Shown here one piece after another: positions 1 through 5,120 of a DNA stretch of 22,986 nt. A program made the position numbers and the translations under genes. Position 1 is the stretch's first letter. The number at the start of each line of letters is the position of its first letter. The notes under the pieces are model-generated. The model saw nothing but the letters and a program-made list of their open reading frames with translations. It made no database searches and was not told the DNA's origin. Origin of the DNA: a virus; the IMG/VR virus record IMGVR_UViG_3300005518_000042, positions 1 through 22,986 of that record. The stretch is one strand, 5' to 3'.

Positions 1-66
1 ATGTGTTGGCATTGTAACCCGAAATGTGAAGAAAGATTACAGATGCATTGCGAGACGAAATATCGC

Positions 67-95
67 TTGACGCAGGTCTTCTGATGATCTACACT
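67..95 (+). promoter_or_regulatory. Probable integrase promoter
   Basis: A -35 box TTGACG at 67-72 is followed after 17 bp by a -10 box TACACT at 90-95. Transcription would start near 102, upstream of both candidate integrase starts (143 and 260). The same -10 hexamer appears in the leftward early promoter at 1920-1925. This is inferred from consensus only. The rest of 1-259 shows no convincing gene; an open frame of 27 codons from base 1 to 84 has four cysteines but no visible start signal inside the window. Confidence 0.5.
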
Positions 96-259
96 CCTCC
101 TCGCATTCGCATATTCAGAGTAGAAAGTGTGGTCAGTCGAACATGCATTCCTTCCATTTTTGTGTCATTCTCCTGTATACTTGTACTATAGCTGATATCC
201 ACAGTAACGCCGCCTCTGTACTCTTTCCCATTCACCTGTATAGCCTGAAAGTCCGGCGC

Positions 260-1267
260 ATGAACCTAAGCCTGCTGTGGGAGAACTGTATCGCTGCCTA
301 CCTCAAGGAGGTGTTTTACGCGCATTCGGGCAGCGCGCACACGATCAGGGATTATAGCGGCATCTTGCAGCGGTTCTTCAAGCACACCGCCAAATCCCCT
401 GAGCGCTGCACGCGAGAAGACGTGATCAACTTCATAGCGATGTCCACGCCTGCTGGCACACCACCGTCTCACAACACGCGCAACTATCGCCTGAACGTGG
501 TCCGTGGCTTCTATCGCTTTGCCGCACGCTTTGTTGTCTACGACGGCTATGGGCAGCCCTATCGGTTATTCCAGGGCGAGAACCCGGCCGAGGGCTTGCA
601 TAGGATGAAGGTCGAGGTCAGGCCACGCTATCTCACCGAGGAAGAGGTGCTCCGTTTCTTTGCGGCCATCCCACGTGATACCCTGCGCGGGCTGCGGGAT
701 CGAGCGCTTTTCCTCACCTACTTCCTCACGGCGCGCAGGCTCTCCGAGATTGCAAACCTTTTGTGGGGCGATATCGAATATGGCACGATCAGCGACGAGC
801 AGGGGAACAGGCCGGGCTACCTCTATCACTGGGCAGGCAAGGGCAAAGGTGGACAGATGGACGCCGCCGAGCTGCCAGAGCCAGCATATGAGGCCATCGT
901 GCTGTATCTCAAGGCATCAGGTCGCATGACTACCCTTGCAGCAGATGACCCGATCTTCATAGCTGTGCCCAATCCAAAGGGCGGCGGCTCTCCTATCGAC
1001 CCTTACAAGCGCCTCTGTGACGGCTCGATCCTGCGCCTGGCAAAAGAGTATGCAGAGCTGGCTGGCATCGAGAAGCACAAGCGCAATGTGCATATCTGGC
1101 GGCACACGAGCGCAAAACATAGACTCGATGGGGGCGAGTCTATTTTCTCGCTGAAAGAAACGTTGAGGCATAGCAGCCTCGACTTGACGTACCGGTACGC
1201 TCGTGCCATGCAGACGACAGGCGATGCAGGCGCTGCGCTGCTCATGGGCAAGTTCGCGGAGTTGTAG
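260..1267 (+). CDS. int: Tyrosine-family site-specific integrase
   Basis: Phage integrase that would recombine attP with a host attB site. The 335-residue protein (from ATG 260) has an N-terminal SAM-like core-binding domain (about residues 8-105) and a C-terminal catalytic domain. The family catalytic set is visible: Arg160 in the TARRLSE motif, Lys194 or Lys196 in the beta-hairpin segment AGKGKGG, His278 and Arg281 in HIWRH, His304 in LRHSS, and the nucleophile Tyr313 in TYRYAR. The frame is open back to ATG 143, but the extra 39 residues are hydrophobic and unlike an integrase N-terminus, so 260 is preferred; neither start has a clear Shine-Dalgarno site. It is convergent with the leftward early operon, with only 14 bp between stop codons. 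Its position at the window edge suggests the attachment site lies close to the left, but no att core can be defined from one end. Confidence 0.93.
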   Translation: MNLSLLWENCIAAYLKEVFYAHSGSAHTIRDYSGILQRFFKHTAKSPERCTREDVINFIAMSTPAGTPPSHNTRNYRLNVVRGFYRFAARFVVYDGYGQPYRLFQGENPAEGLHRMKVEVRPRYLTEEEVLRFFAAIPRDTLRGLRDRALFLTYFLTARRLSEIANLLWGDIEYGTISDEQGNRPGYLYHWAGKGKGGQMDAAELPEPAYEAIVLYLKASGRMTTLAADDPIFIAVPNPKGGGSPIDPYKRLCDGSILRLAKEYAELAGIEKHKRNVHIWRHTSAKHRLDGGESIFSLKETLRHSSLDLTYRYARAMQTTGDAGAALLMGKFAEL

Positions 1268-1281
1268 TCAGTCGTAGTGGC

Positions 1282-1515
1282 TCATAATTGGGTATATTTC
1301 ACCTCGTCAGCATCCCATAAGATCGCTTCCTCTAATGTATCATGTGCTGACTTCAAGCTCCTATGCGTAGAGGCTTTCAGCGCGCAAGACATGGTAACGC
1401 GGTCTGGAGCATATTGAAATGCTGCAAGGTAGGCAATGCCGTTGCTTGTCGCTATCTTGTCTATTTGCTCCATCAAGGGCGCTATCTGCTGATCGTAGAT
1501 TTCGCGTCCTGTCAT
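1282..1515 (-). CDS. Small conserved-type phage protein, function unknown
   Basis: A 77-residue acidic protein beginning MTGREIYDQQIAPLMEQ. I do not assign a function, but the opening resembles a family of small phage proteins that I recall as starting with an 'IYD..IAPLM.QI' helix; this is memory, not a search. A plausible ribosome site (AGAAAGG) precedes the ATG by about a dozen bases. It is the last gene of a three-gene leftward operon, 25 bp downstream of the 40-residue membrane peptide. There is no signal peptide or membrane segment. It ends 14 bp from the integrase stop on the opposite strand. Confidence 0.7.
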   Translation of the reverse strand: MTGREIYDQQIAPLMEQIDKIATSNGIAYLAAFQYAPDRVTMSCALKASTHRSLKSAHDTLEEAILWDADEVKYTQL

Positions 1516-1540
1516 TTTATAATCGCCTTTCTTGTGCGTC

Positions 1541-1663
1541 TTACAGAGCAGGGATGACGTGCAGCAGCAGCGTCACGGCCACGTCTACCGCCGCCATGAT
1601 GAGAAGCTGCCAGGGAAGGGTACACCACCAGGGGAGCGGTTGCTGATAGAGTTGTGCTTGCAT
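1541..1663 (-). CDS. 40-residue single-span membrane peptide
   Basis: A short gene read on the minus strand: MQAQLYQQPLPWWCTLPW, then a hydrophobic run LLIMAAVDVAVTLLLHVI and a PAL end. Residues 19-37 form one likely transmembrane helix after a tryptophan-rich polar N-terminus. The ATG overlaps the TAA stop of the upstream gene by one base (TAATG), and AAGGAA lies 8 bases before it, so translation looks coupled. Function is unknown; a membrane peptide in an early lysogeny operon could act in superinfection exclusion, but nothing in the sequence proves that. Confidence 0.6.
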   Translation of the reverse strand: MQAQLYQQPLPWWCTLPWQLLIMAAVDVAVTLLLHVIPAL

Positions 1664-1899
1664 TATGAATTTCCTTTCTGTTTCAACGAGAGGCGAGGCG
1701 GGATGACGTTCTTGTTGAGCGCGTCCTGCAATTGCTTCCTGCGCCTATAAGCGGCCTGCTTCTTTGAGTATACCTTATTGTCATGCGGTATCTTATCCGC
1801 ATAATGCATCGGTGCAGATGGACACCAGAATATCTGATAGCCTTTCTCGGGCTTACCCTCGACCTCTCTGGGAACCTCAAAAACTCTAAACATATACAT
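1663..1899 (-). CDS. Small basic protein, first gene of leftward early operon
   Basis: A 78-residue protein with a lysine/arginine-rich C-terminal half (KKQAAYRRRKQLQDALNKN). AAAGGGG sits 6 bases before the first ATG (1899) and a second in-frame ATG lies two codons on. It is first behind the leftward promoter and so sits where a temperate phage often places its repressor or an immunity gene. I see no confident helix-turn-helix; residues 48-66 could form a basic helix. It might be the regulator that binds the adjacent inverted repeat, but this is inference from position and charge. Confidence 0.7.
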   Translation of the reverse strand: MYMFRVFEVPREVEGKPEKGYQIFWCPSAPMHYADKIPHDNKVYSKKQAAYRRRKQLQDALNKNVIPPRLSLKQKGNS

Positions 1900-1919
1900 C
1901 CCCTTTCTTTGCTAAAACA

Positions 1920-1948
1920 AGTGTAACATTTTGGTAACTACAAGTCAA
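1920..1948 (-). promoter_or_regulatory. Leftward early promoter
   Basis: Read on the minus strand: -35 TTGACT (1948-1943), 17-bp spacer, -10 TACACT (1925-1920), start near 1913, giving a leader of about 14 bases before the ATG at 1899. Five bases of the -35 box lie in the left arm of the inverted repeat 1944-1987. A GTAAC direct repeat (1923-1927 and 1934-1938) lies across the -10 and spacer and may be a second protein site. Confidence 0.6.
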
Positions 1949-1987
1949 TGAATTTTCCTGGTGAAAACTCGTTGAAAATTCATTGAC
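1944..1987. promoter_or_regulatory. 14-bp perfect inverted repeat, candidate operator
   Basis: GTCAATGAATTTTC at 1944-1957 is the exact reverse complement of GAAAATTCATTGAC at 1974-1987, with a 16-bp spacer. Each arm ends in the TTGAC of one of two divergent -35 boxes, so one protein dimer or tetramer bound here would block both promoters symmetrically. A further GAAAA half-motif lies in the spacer at 1963-1967. Confidence 0.8.
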
Positions 1988-2011
1988 AAAACGTTGGAAA
2001 TGTCGTATAAT
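1983..2011 (+). promoter_or_regulatory. Consensus rightward early promoter
   Basis: TTGACA at 1983-1988, exactly 17 bp, then TATAAT at 2006-2011: a full sigma-70-type consensus. Transcription would begin near 2018, which excludes an upstream ATG at 1983 as a start for the next gene and supports ATG 2049. The -35 box lies in the right arm of the inverted repeat. Confidence 0.9.
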
Positions 2012-2048
2012 AAGAATAGAGAATGAAACAGAAACAAGGAGAACGGAA

Positions 2049-2276
2049 ATGCAGGACTATCGCAGAGGATTGAACTTCATAGAGATCAAGAAGATTGCTG
2101 AGCAGTGGGCGGAAGAGTACGAGGCTTCCAGTTACGATGACTGGTGCCATCCCTACAGCAATCAGACTATGACAGTGACCCAGGTACTCTGGAGCCTGCA
2201 CACCGAGCGTGATATGAGCGTAAGCGGCATGCGCGGGCACTTTGAGCGGCATATGAGAGCCGTAAACGCACGATAG
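2049..2276 (+). CDS. First rightward early gene, unknown function
   Basis: A 75-residue protein starting MQDYRRGLNFIEIKKI. AGGAGAA lies just before the ATG, and the promoter at 1983-2011 places the transcript start about 30 bases upstream. The sequence looks helical, with a mixed acidic N-terminal half and a basic C-terminus (MRGHFERHMRAVNAR). It occupies the position of a Cro-like or anti-repressor gene, but I see no definite helix-turn-helix and do not assign a function. It is followed by a small hairpin and then the SWIM-type gene at 2328. Confidence 0.75.
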   Translation: MQDYRRGLNFIEIKKIAEQWAEEYEASSYDDWCHPYSNQTMTVTQVLWSLHTERDMSVSGMRGHFERHMRAVNAR

Positions 2277-2327
2277 AAAGAAAGCCTGAGCCGAAGCCCA
2301 GGCGGTAGATAAAAAGGAGAAATAGCA

Positions 2328-2735
2328 ATGACAACCACACTCAAGACACAGATCACAGCCGCGGCGATTTACCGCGTTACCGATAAAGTCACCGGCGAGA
2401 AGTTCTTCCTGGTGAAGAGCGACTCCTGCCGCGACTGCTACCACGAAGTGCGCTGGGACTCGGAGCGGTTGGCCTGGACCTGCAACGGCGAGCATTGCCA
2501 GTACCAGCGCGGTGGAACCACTTGCAAGCACGCACGCGCGGCTTCAGAGGTGATGCAGGCACGCAGAGCCGCAGCGGTCCGATTGCAAGCGGCAGAAGAG
2601 CGCGCGGTAGCGAACCTGGCATCGGATGATCTCCGCTTCAACGCCTGGCATGGCAGCAACTACGGGGCGGAGCGGCCCATCGACGAGCGCGGCTCGCTCA
2701 ATTATCGAAATGACGGATTCAGGCTGATGCGATGA
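2328..2735 (+). CDS. SWIM-type zinc-finger protein
   Basis: A 135-residue protein with a SWIM-like zinc-binding signature: Cys52 and Cys57 in WTCNGEHC, then Cys66 and His68 in TTCKHARAA, preceded by another pair Cys34/Cys37. The family pattern is CxCx(n)CxH, and the CKHxxA ending with a preceding tryptophan is typical; here the first cysteine pair is spaced by four residues rather than one. SWIM domains bind DNA or proteins and occur in recombination-associated proteins, which fits the single-strand annealing gene two genes downstream. Strong ribosome site AAGGAG at 2314-2319. The C-terminal 60 residues have no recognised domain. Confidence 0.8.
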   Translation: MTTTLKTQITAAAIYRVTDKVTGEKFFLVKSDSCRDCYHEVRWDSERLAWTCNGEHCQYQRGGTTCKHARAASEVMQARRAAAVRLQAAEERAVANLASDDLRFNAWHGSNYGAERPIDERGSLNYRNDGFRLMR

Positions 2736-2763
2736 TGGACGCCTGGCAGCGATTATATAGAGA

Positions 2764-2792
2764 AGAGGAAGAGGCACTCTGCCTCTTCCTCT
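2764..2792 (+). repeat. Perfect 12-bp stem-loop before a ribosome site
   Basis: AGAGGAAGAGGC at 2764-2775 pairs exactly with 2781-2792 around the 5-base loop ACTCT. It ends one base before CGGAGGAG, the ribosome site of the gene at 2807. It may occlude or expose that site, or act as an RNA-processing signal. No U-run follows, so it is not a classical terminator. Confidence 0.7.
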
Positions 2793-2806
2793 CGGAGGAG
2801 TTTACA

Positions 2807-2986
2807 TTGAACACATTTGACATCTACTACGAGCCTGCTGACACAGACGAGCCCCGGCGCTGGCTTGGAATGGTTGACGCTGATACGATGGGTGATGCTT
2901 TACAGAAAGCGTCGGAGTGGTGGGAAGTTCCCAGCTACGATTTGGTGGCAGTACAGGTTCAGAAGGAGCAAGGCAATGGCAATTAA
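2807..2986 (+). CDS. Small acidic early protein
   Basis: A 59-residue protein if read from TTG 2807, beginning MNTFDIYYEPADTDEPRRW. GGAGGAG at 2794-2800 lies six bases before this TTG. A longer form of 84 residues begins at ATG 2732, overlapping the previous stop as ATGATG, but its first 25 codons cover the perfect hairpin at 2764-2792 and encode a low-complexity run (REEEEALCLFLSEE). I prefer the TTG start with moderate confidence. The core (WLGMVDADTMGDALQKASEWW) looks like a small folded domain of unknown function. It overlaps the start of the annealing-protein gene by 11 bases. Confidence 0.6.
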   Translation: MNTFDIYYEPADTDEPRRWLGMVDADTMGDALQKASEWWEVPSYDLVAVQVQKEQGNGN

Positions 2987-3587
2987 ATTGCATGGCAAAG
3001 ACTATGTTGAAGTCAAGGATCGTGTGCAGGCGGCGCACACCGAGGAAAGCTATAGTATGCTCAAGGAAGAGACGTTCAGCATGGGTGGGCGCGAGTATGT
3101 GCGTATCTATATCGATGTCAAGGGTAAGCAATACATCGGCACAGCAGAATGTAAATACAACGCGCCGCCCAAATCGCCTGACGGGCAATCGCCTTTTGAG
3201 TGTGGCGAAACCTCTGCCCTGGGCAGAGCGCTTGGGTTTGCCGGTTATGGCGTGGTAGACTCGATAGCGAGCGCCGATGAGGTTGTGCGCAATGTCGAGG
3301 CACAAGCCTTTGCGCAGCCGAAAGCCCATCCAGGTACTGAGCACCTGACGAACGGCGATGGGACGCCGGCGTTCCCCGCCATGCCGCAGGCTCCCACGCT
3401 TGCAGACATCACCGGGCTGTTCGGCAAGCTCTATAAGCCCGAACGGTTCCCATCGTTCAAGCAGATGGTCCTCGAGCGAACGGTAGACAACAAGGATTTG
3501 ACCGAGGATGACCGGGTGAAGCTGTGGGATAAGTTGAGCAGTATCAAGCGCGCCGCCAAGCCCGCAGGTGAGCAGCCTGCGGCGTAG
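2976..3587 (+). CDS. Erf/Rad52-like single-strand annealing protein
   Basis: A 203-residue protein with the hallmarks of phage single-strand annealing recombinases of the Erf/Sak-like type: an opening YVEVKDRV (residues 10-17), a central beta-rich part, then ETSALGRALGFAGYG (78-92) and SIASADEVV (97-104). These proteins anneal complementary DNA strands during phage recombination and replication. The C-terminal 90 residues are proline-rich then helical, as in variable C-termini of this group. ATG 2976 is chosen because AAGGAG lies nine bases upstream; the frame is open further left without a ribosome site. No partner exonuclease gene is adjacent. Confidence 0.82.
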   Translation: MAIKLHGKDYVEVKDRVQAAHTEESYSMLKEETFSMGGREYVRIYIDVKGKQYIGTAECKYNAPPKSPDGQSPFECGETSALGRALGFAGYGVVDSIASADEVVRNVEAQAFAQPKAHPGTEHLTNGDGTPAFPAMPQAPTLADITGLFGKLYKPERFPSFKQMVLERTVDNKDLTEDDRVKLWDKLSSIKRAAKPAGEQPAA

Positions 3588-3601
3588 AAAGGATAAGTAT
3601 A

Positions 3602-3820
3602 ATGCTCTATCTTATCACATTCTGGGAAGATGAAATCAAACAGAGGATAGCGTTTCTTGTGCAAGCAGACTCACGCGAGCAGGCAAAGCGCATCGTTACA
3701 CGCTACTGTGTTGACAATCACCTATTCGGTGGACTCGGGGCAGTGCCTTCCATGCGGTCACATCTGCTGGTCGTAGATAATGAGCATCTCTTGCAGCGCA
3801 TAGATCAACTAGTGGTGTAG
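3602..3820 (+). CDS. Small early protein, unknown function
   Basis: A 72-residue protein beginning MLYLITFWEDEIKQR. AAAGGA lies eight bases before the ATG, and the gene begins 14 bases after the annealing-protein stop, so it is probably the last cistron of the early rightward operon. The pattern of alternating beta strand and helix (LITFWEDE, AFLVQADSREQAKRIV) looks like a compact ferredoxin-like fold, but I do not recognise a family. A perfect 10-bp stem-loop follows at 3836-3869. Confidence 0.7.
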   Translation: MLYLITFWEDEIKQRIAFLVQADSREQAKRIVTRYCVDNHLFGGLGAVPSMRSHLLVVDNEHLLQRIDQLVV

Positions 3821-3835
3821 TGAAACTACGTGTAA

Positions 3836-3869
3836 ATGCCCTGGCGTACTTACGGTTCGGCCAGGGCAT
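3836..3869 (+). repeat. 10-bp perfect stem-loop after early operon
   Basis: ATGCCCTGGC at 3836-3845 pairs exactly with GCCAGGGCAT at 3860-3869 around a 14-base loop. It lies 15 bases after the early operon's last stop. A short T-run occurs only 25 bases further on (3894-3898), so it is a possible weak terminator or RNA-stability element rather than a textbook terminator. Confidence 0.6.
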
Positions 3870-4142
3870 CGCTTGTTGGTCAATTATGGAACCTTTTTGA
3901 ACCTTTAGTGTACCACATCTTGCAGCAAGAAAAGACGCAATGCGTTTGGTTTCGCTCTTGCGCCGTTTCGGGCTATAGTTGCTGAGAGCAGCAAGCAGGC
4001 CATTCCAGCGTTAACCTACGTCTGTTAACTACCTGTGTCCTGGCATGCCAGGGCTTAGAAAGACTAGACGGGAGGGTGCACTACGGGCATCCTATATAGA
4101 TATATTCTTTCTCATCCTGTCAAAAGCGGAAACGGTTCCCAC
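3870..4142. other. Noncoding control region with repeats
   Basis: No gene is supported here. Visible elements are a direct repeat of GAACCTTT (3889-3905 area), a GTTAAC pair at 4010-4015 and 4024-4029 separated by 8 bp, and a 14-bp palindrome CCTGGCATGCCAGG at 4039-4052. The run CATGCCAGGGC at 4044-4054 recurs exactly at 4621-4631, and its core recurs in the stem at 3836-3869. The region looks regulatory and separates the early operon from the tRNA transcript. Confidence 0.5.
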
Positions 4143-4171
4143 TTGTCTTAGTCCGAATTGTAGGCTATACT
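4143..4171 (+). promoter_or_regulatory. Probable promoter of the tRNA transcript
   Basis: TTGTCT at 4143-4148 and TATACT at 4166-4171 are spaced by 17 bp. The start would be near 4178, upstream of the short peptide gene, the tRNA and the terminator at 4697-4730. This is a consensus-based prediction. Confidence 0.5.
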
Positions 4172-4289
4172 ACTGCTATACCTTTCTTCTTGTAGGTGAC
4201 CCATGTATGCATGCGATACAGGTGAAATTCCCGCAGTCTGTGTTGGGCAACTCAAGCATTTTGAGAATGTCCACACGGAGGATGTCAGC

Positions 4290-4430
4290 ATGATTAGCGA
4301 GTTGATCGGCTGGTTTCGGAAGTTAGCCCGCGGCAATGGCCGCCTGTTGCTCAAGGTCTTTGGCGGCAACATCACGGGATTTGAGCCAACACCTGACATT
4401 CCCAACAAGAAGAAGAAGAAAGCAAGTTGA
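4290..4430 (+). CDS. Short basic peptide immediately before the tRNA
   Basis: A 46-residue peptide from ATG 4290, starting MISELIGWFRKLARGNGR and ending in a lysine run (NKKKKKAS). GGAGG at 4277-4281 precedes the ATG by eight bases. The frame is also open from ATG 4203, which has a weaker site (AGGTGA), giving 75 residues. The N-terminal part is a plausible amphipathic helix and the tail is strongly basic. Its TGA stop ends at 4430, and the tRNA begins at the next base, so ribosomes finishing this frame would run onto the tRNA 5' end. Function unknown. Confidence 0.5.
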   Translation: MISELIGWFRKLARGNGRLLLKVFGGNITGFEPTPDIPNKKKKKAS

Positions 4431-4502
4431 CGCGGGATGGAGTAAAGGCAACTCACCAGGCCCATAACCTGGAGGTTATCGGTTCGATTCCGGTTCCCGC
4501 TA
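4431..4502 (+). tRNA. tRNA-Met(CAT), initiator-like
   Basis: A full cloverleaf can be drawn: acceptor 4431-4437 with 4495-4501, D-stem GAGT/ACTC with loop AAAGGCA, anticodon stem CCAGG/CCTGG with loop CCCATAA (anticodon CAT at 4463-4465), variable loop AGGTT, T-stem ATCGG/CCGGT with loop TTCGATT, and discriminator A at 4502. The first acceptor pair is a C1 x T72 mismatch, and D-stem pair 11:24 is A:T; both are hallmarks of bacterial initiator tRNA. Of the usual three G:C pairs at the base of the anticodon stem, two are present and the third is A29:T41. The 3' end reads CTA, so CCA is not encoded. Alternatives with the same anticodon are elongator Met or lysidine-type Ile. Confidence 0.85.
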
Positions 4503-4559
4503 CTATCCCCAATTTTTAATCGACAGTGACTAGCCAGGGGAGCAGGCTATGAGAGCCTC

Positions 4560-4589
4560 TTGACAATGGCCCGTTTCGCAGGATAGGCG
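4560..4589 (+). promoter_or_regulatory. Possible late promoter with weak -10
   Basis: A perfect -35 TTGACA lies at 4560-4565, but no good -10 follows: GATAGG at a 16-bp spacing or TAGGCG at 18 bp are the nearest. A consensus -35 with a poor -10 can indicate an activator- or antiterminator-linked phage promoter. Transcripts would start near 4594 at GGGCATGCAG, the 5' arm of a 9-bp hairpin, and meet the terminator about 130 bases later. It overlaps the pseudoknot region, so only one of the two interpretations may be right. Confidence 0.35.
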
Positions 4590-4626
4590 ATGAGGGCATG
4601 CAGTGACTATCCCTTTGCTGCATGCC
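4581..4626 (+). ncRNA. Potential H-type RNA pseudoknot
   Basis: Two perfect helices interlock: GGATAG (4581-4586) with CTATCC (4607-4612), and GGCATGCAG (4595-4603) with CTGCATGCC (4618-4626). The 3' strand of the first helix lies in the loop of the second, which is the layout of an H-type pseudoknot. The surrounding 4505-4696 holds other short stems (AGGCT/AGCCT around 4545, GGGC/GCCC at 4677-4689) and no gene. It resembles no riboswitch class that I recognise. Confidence 0.45.
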
Positions 4627-4696
4627 AGGGCAGGGTACACAAGGGGCTCAGCTTCCATCCTAAGTGCTGATAACGCGGGCCTTCGGCCCATGCAGG

Positions 4697-4730
4697 CGCT
4701 CTTGATCTGAGAGGATCAGGGGCGTTTTTT
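4697..4730 (+). terminator. Rho-independent terminator
   Basis: An 11-bp stem (4697-4707 with 4714-4724, including G-T wobbles) around the 6-base loop TGAGAG is followed by TTTTTT at 4725-4730. It would end transcripts from 4143-4171 or 4560-4589, leaving the long rightward gene block without an obvious promoter of its own. Confidence 0.85.
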
Positions 4731-4788
4731 GTTGCATTACACAAGCAAATCGCCAGCCGAGACAGCCACTACGCATAAGGAGGCACAC

Positions 4789-4911
4789 ATGGACATCGAC
4801 ATCCTGGGCACCTGGAGGCAGCTCCCACCGTGGCACAAACGCGCCCTGCTCGTAGCGGCTATCATCCTGCTCGCCTATAGCGGCGCCTATGTGTGGTTTC
4901 TCGCGAGGTGA
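4789..4911 (+). CDS. 40-residue single-span membrane protein
   Basis: MDIDILGTWRQLPPWHKR followed by a hydrophobic helix (ALLVAAIILLAYSGAYVWFL, residues 19-38) and a two-residue AR tail. AAGGAGG at 4777-4783 is five bases before ATG 4789, a far better start than ATG 4729, which overlaps the terminator's T-run. First gene of the long rightward block, overlapping the ribosome site of the next. The Trp/Pro-rich head before a single helix is also seen in the 40-residue peptide at 1541-1663. Function unknown; holin-like or exclusion roles are possible but a holin would usually be longer. Confidence 0.7.
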   Translation: MDIDILGTWRQLPPWHKRALLVAAIILLAYSGAYVWFLAR

Positions 4912-4913
4912 CT

Positions 4914-5120
4914 ATGACCACACTAGAGCAGCGCATCACCGCACACCTGGAGATACACCGCTTCACGCTCGATGTGCATGCAGAGCCCTACCCGCGCATG
5001 CGCTGCTGGTGCGGCGCGTCGATGGAGGTGGACTACAGCCAGGGCCGCGTCGAGATGAACCTGAGATTGGCTAAGTTCTGTGGAGAGCATAAGGCGTGCC
5101 CACCGCCGGAGGATGTATGA
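4914..5120 (+). CDS. Small cysteine-containing protein
   Basis: A 68-residue protein beginning MTTLEQRITAHLEIHRF, with CWCG in the middle and further cysteines near the C-terminus (CGEHKAC), so a zinc site is plausible. GAGGTGA lies three to nine bases before ATG 4914. The frame extends to ATG 4893 without a ribosome site. It is GC-rich, in clear contrast to the following methyltransferase gene, with which it overlaps as ATGA. No family recognised. Confidence 0.65.
   Translation: MTTLEQRITAHLEIHRFTLDVHAEPYPRMRCWCGASMEVDYSQGRVEMNLRLAKFCGEHKACPPPEDV

Noticed and set aside
1-84. Cys-rich 27-codon open frame at the left edge
   Set aside because: No upstream sequence to show a start or ribosome site, and no recognised motif; may be noncoding flank or the end of another gene.
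1983-2048. 22-codon N-terminal extension of the first rightward early gene
   Set aside because: It begins inside the -35 box, upstream of the predicted transcript start, and lacks a ribosome site; ATG 2049 has AGGAGAA.
4045-4293. 82-codon open frame in the control region
   Set aside because: No ribosome site, cysteine-rich irregular composition, overlaps the promoter and the palindrome; looks fortuitous.
4431-4626. tmRNA (tRNA-like part plus pseudoknot)
   Set aside because: The tRNA has a normal anticodon arm with CAT and no alanine G3:T70-type acceptor or tag frame; the pseudoknot lies outside it.
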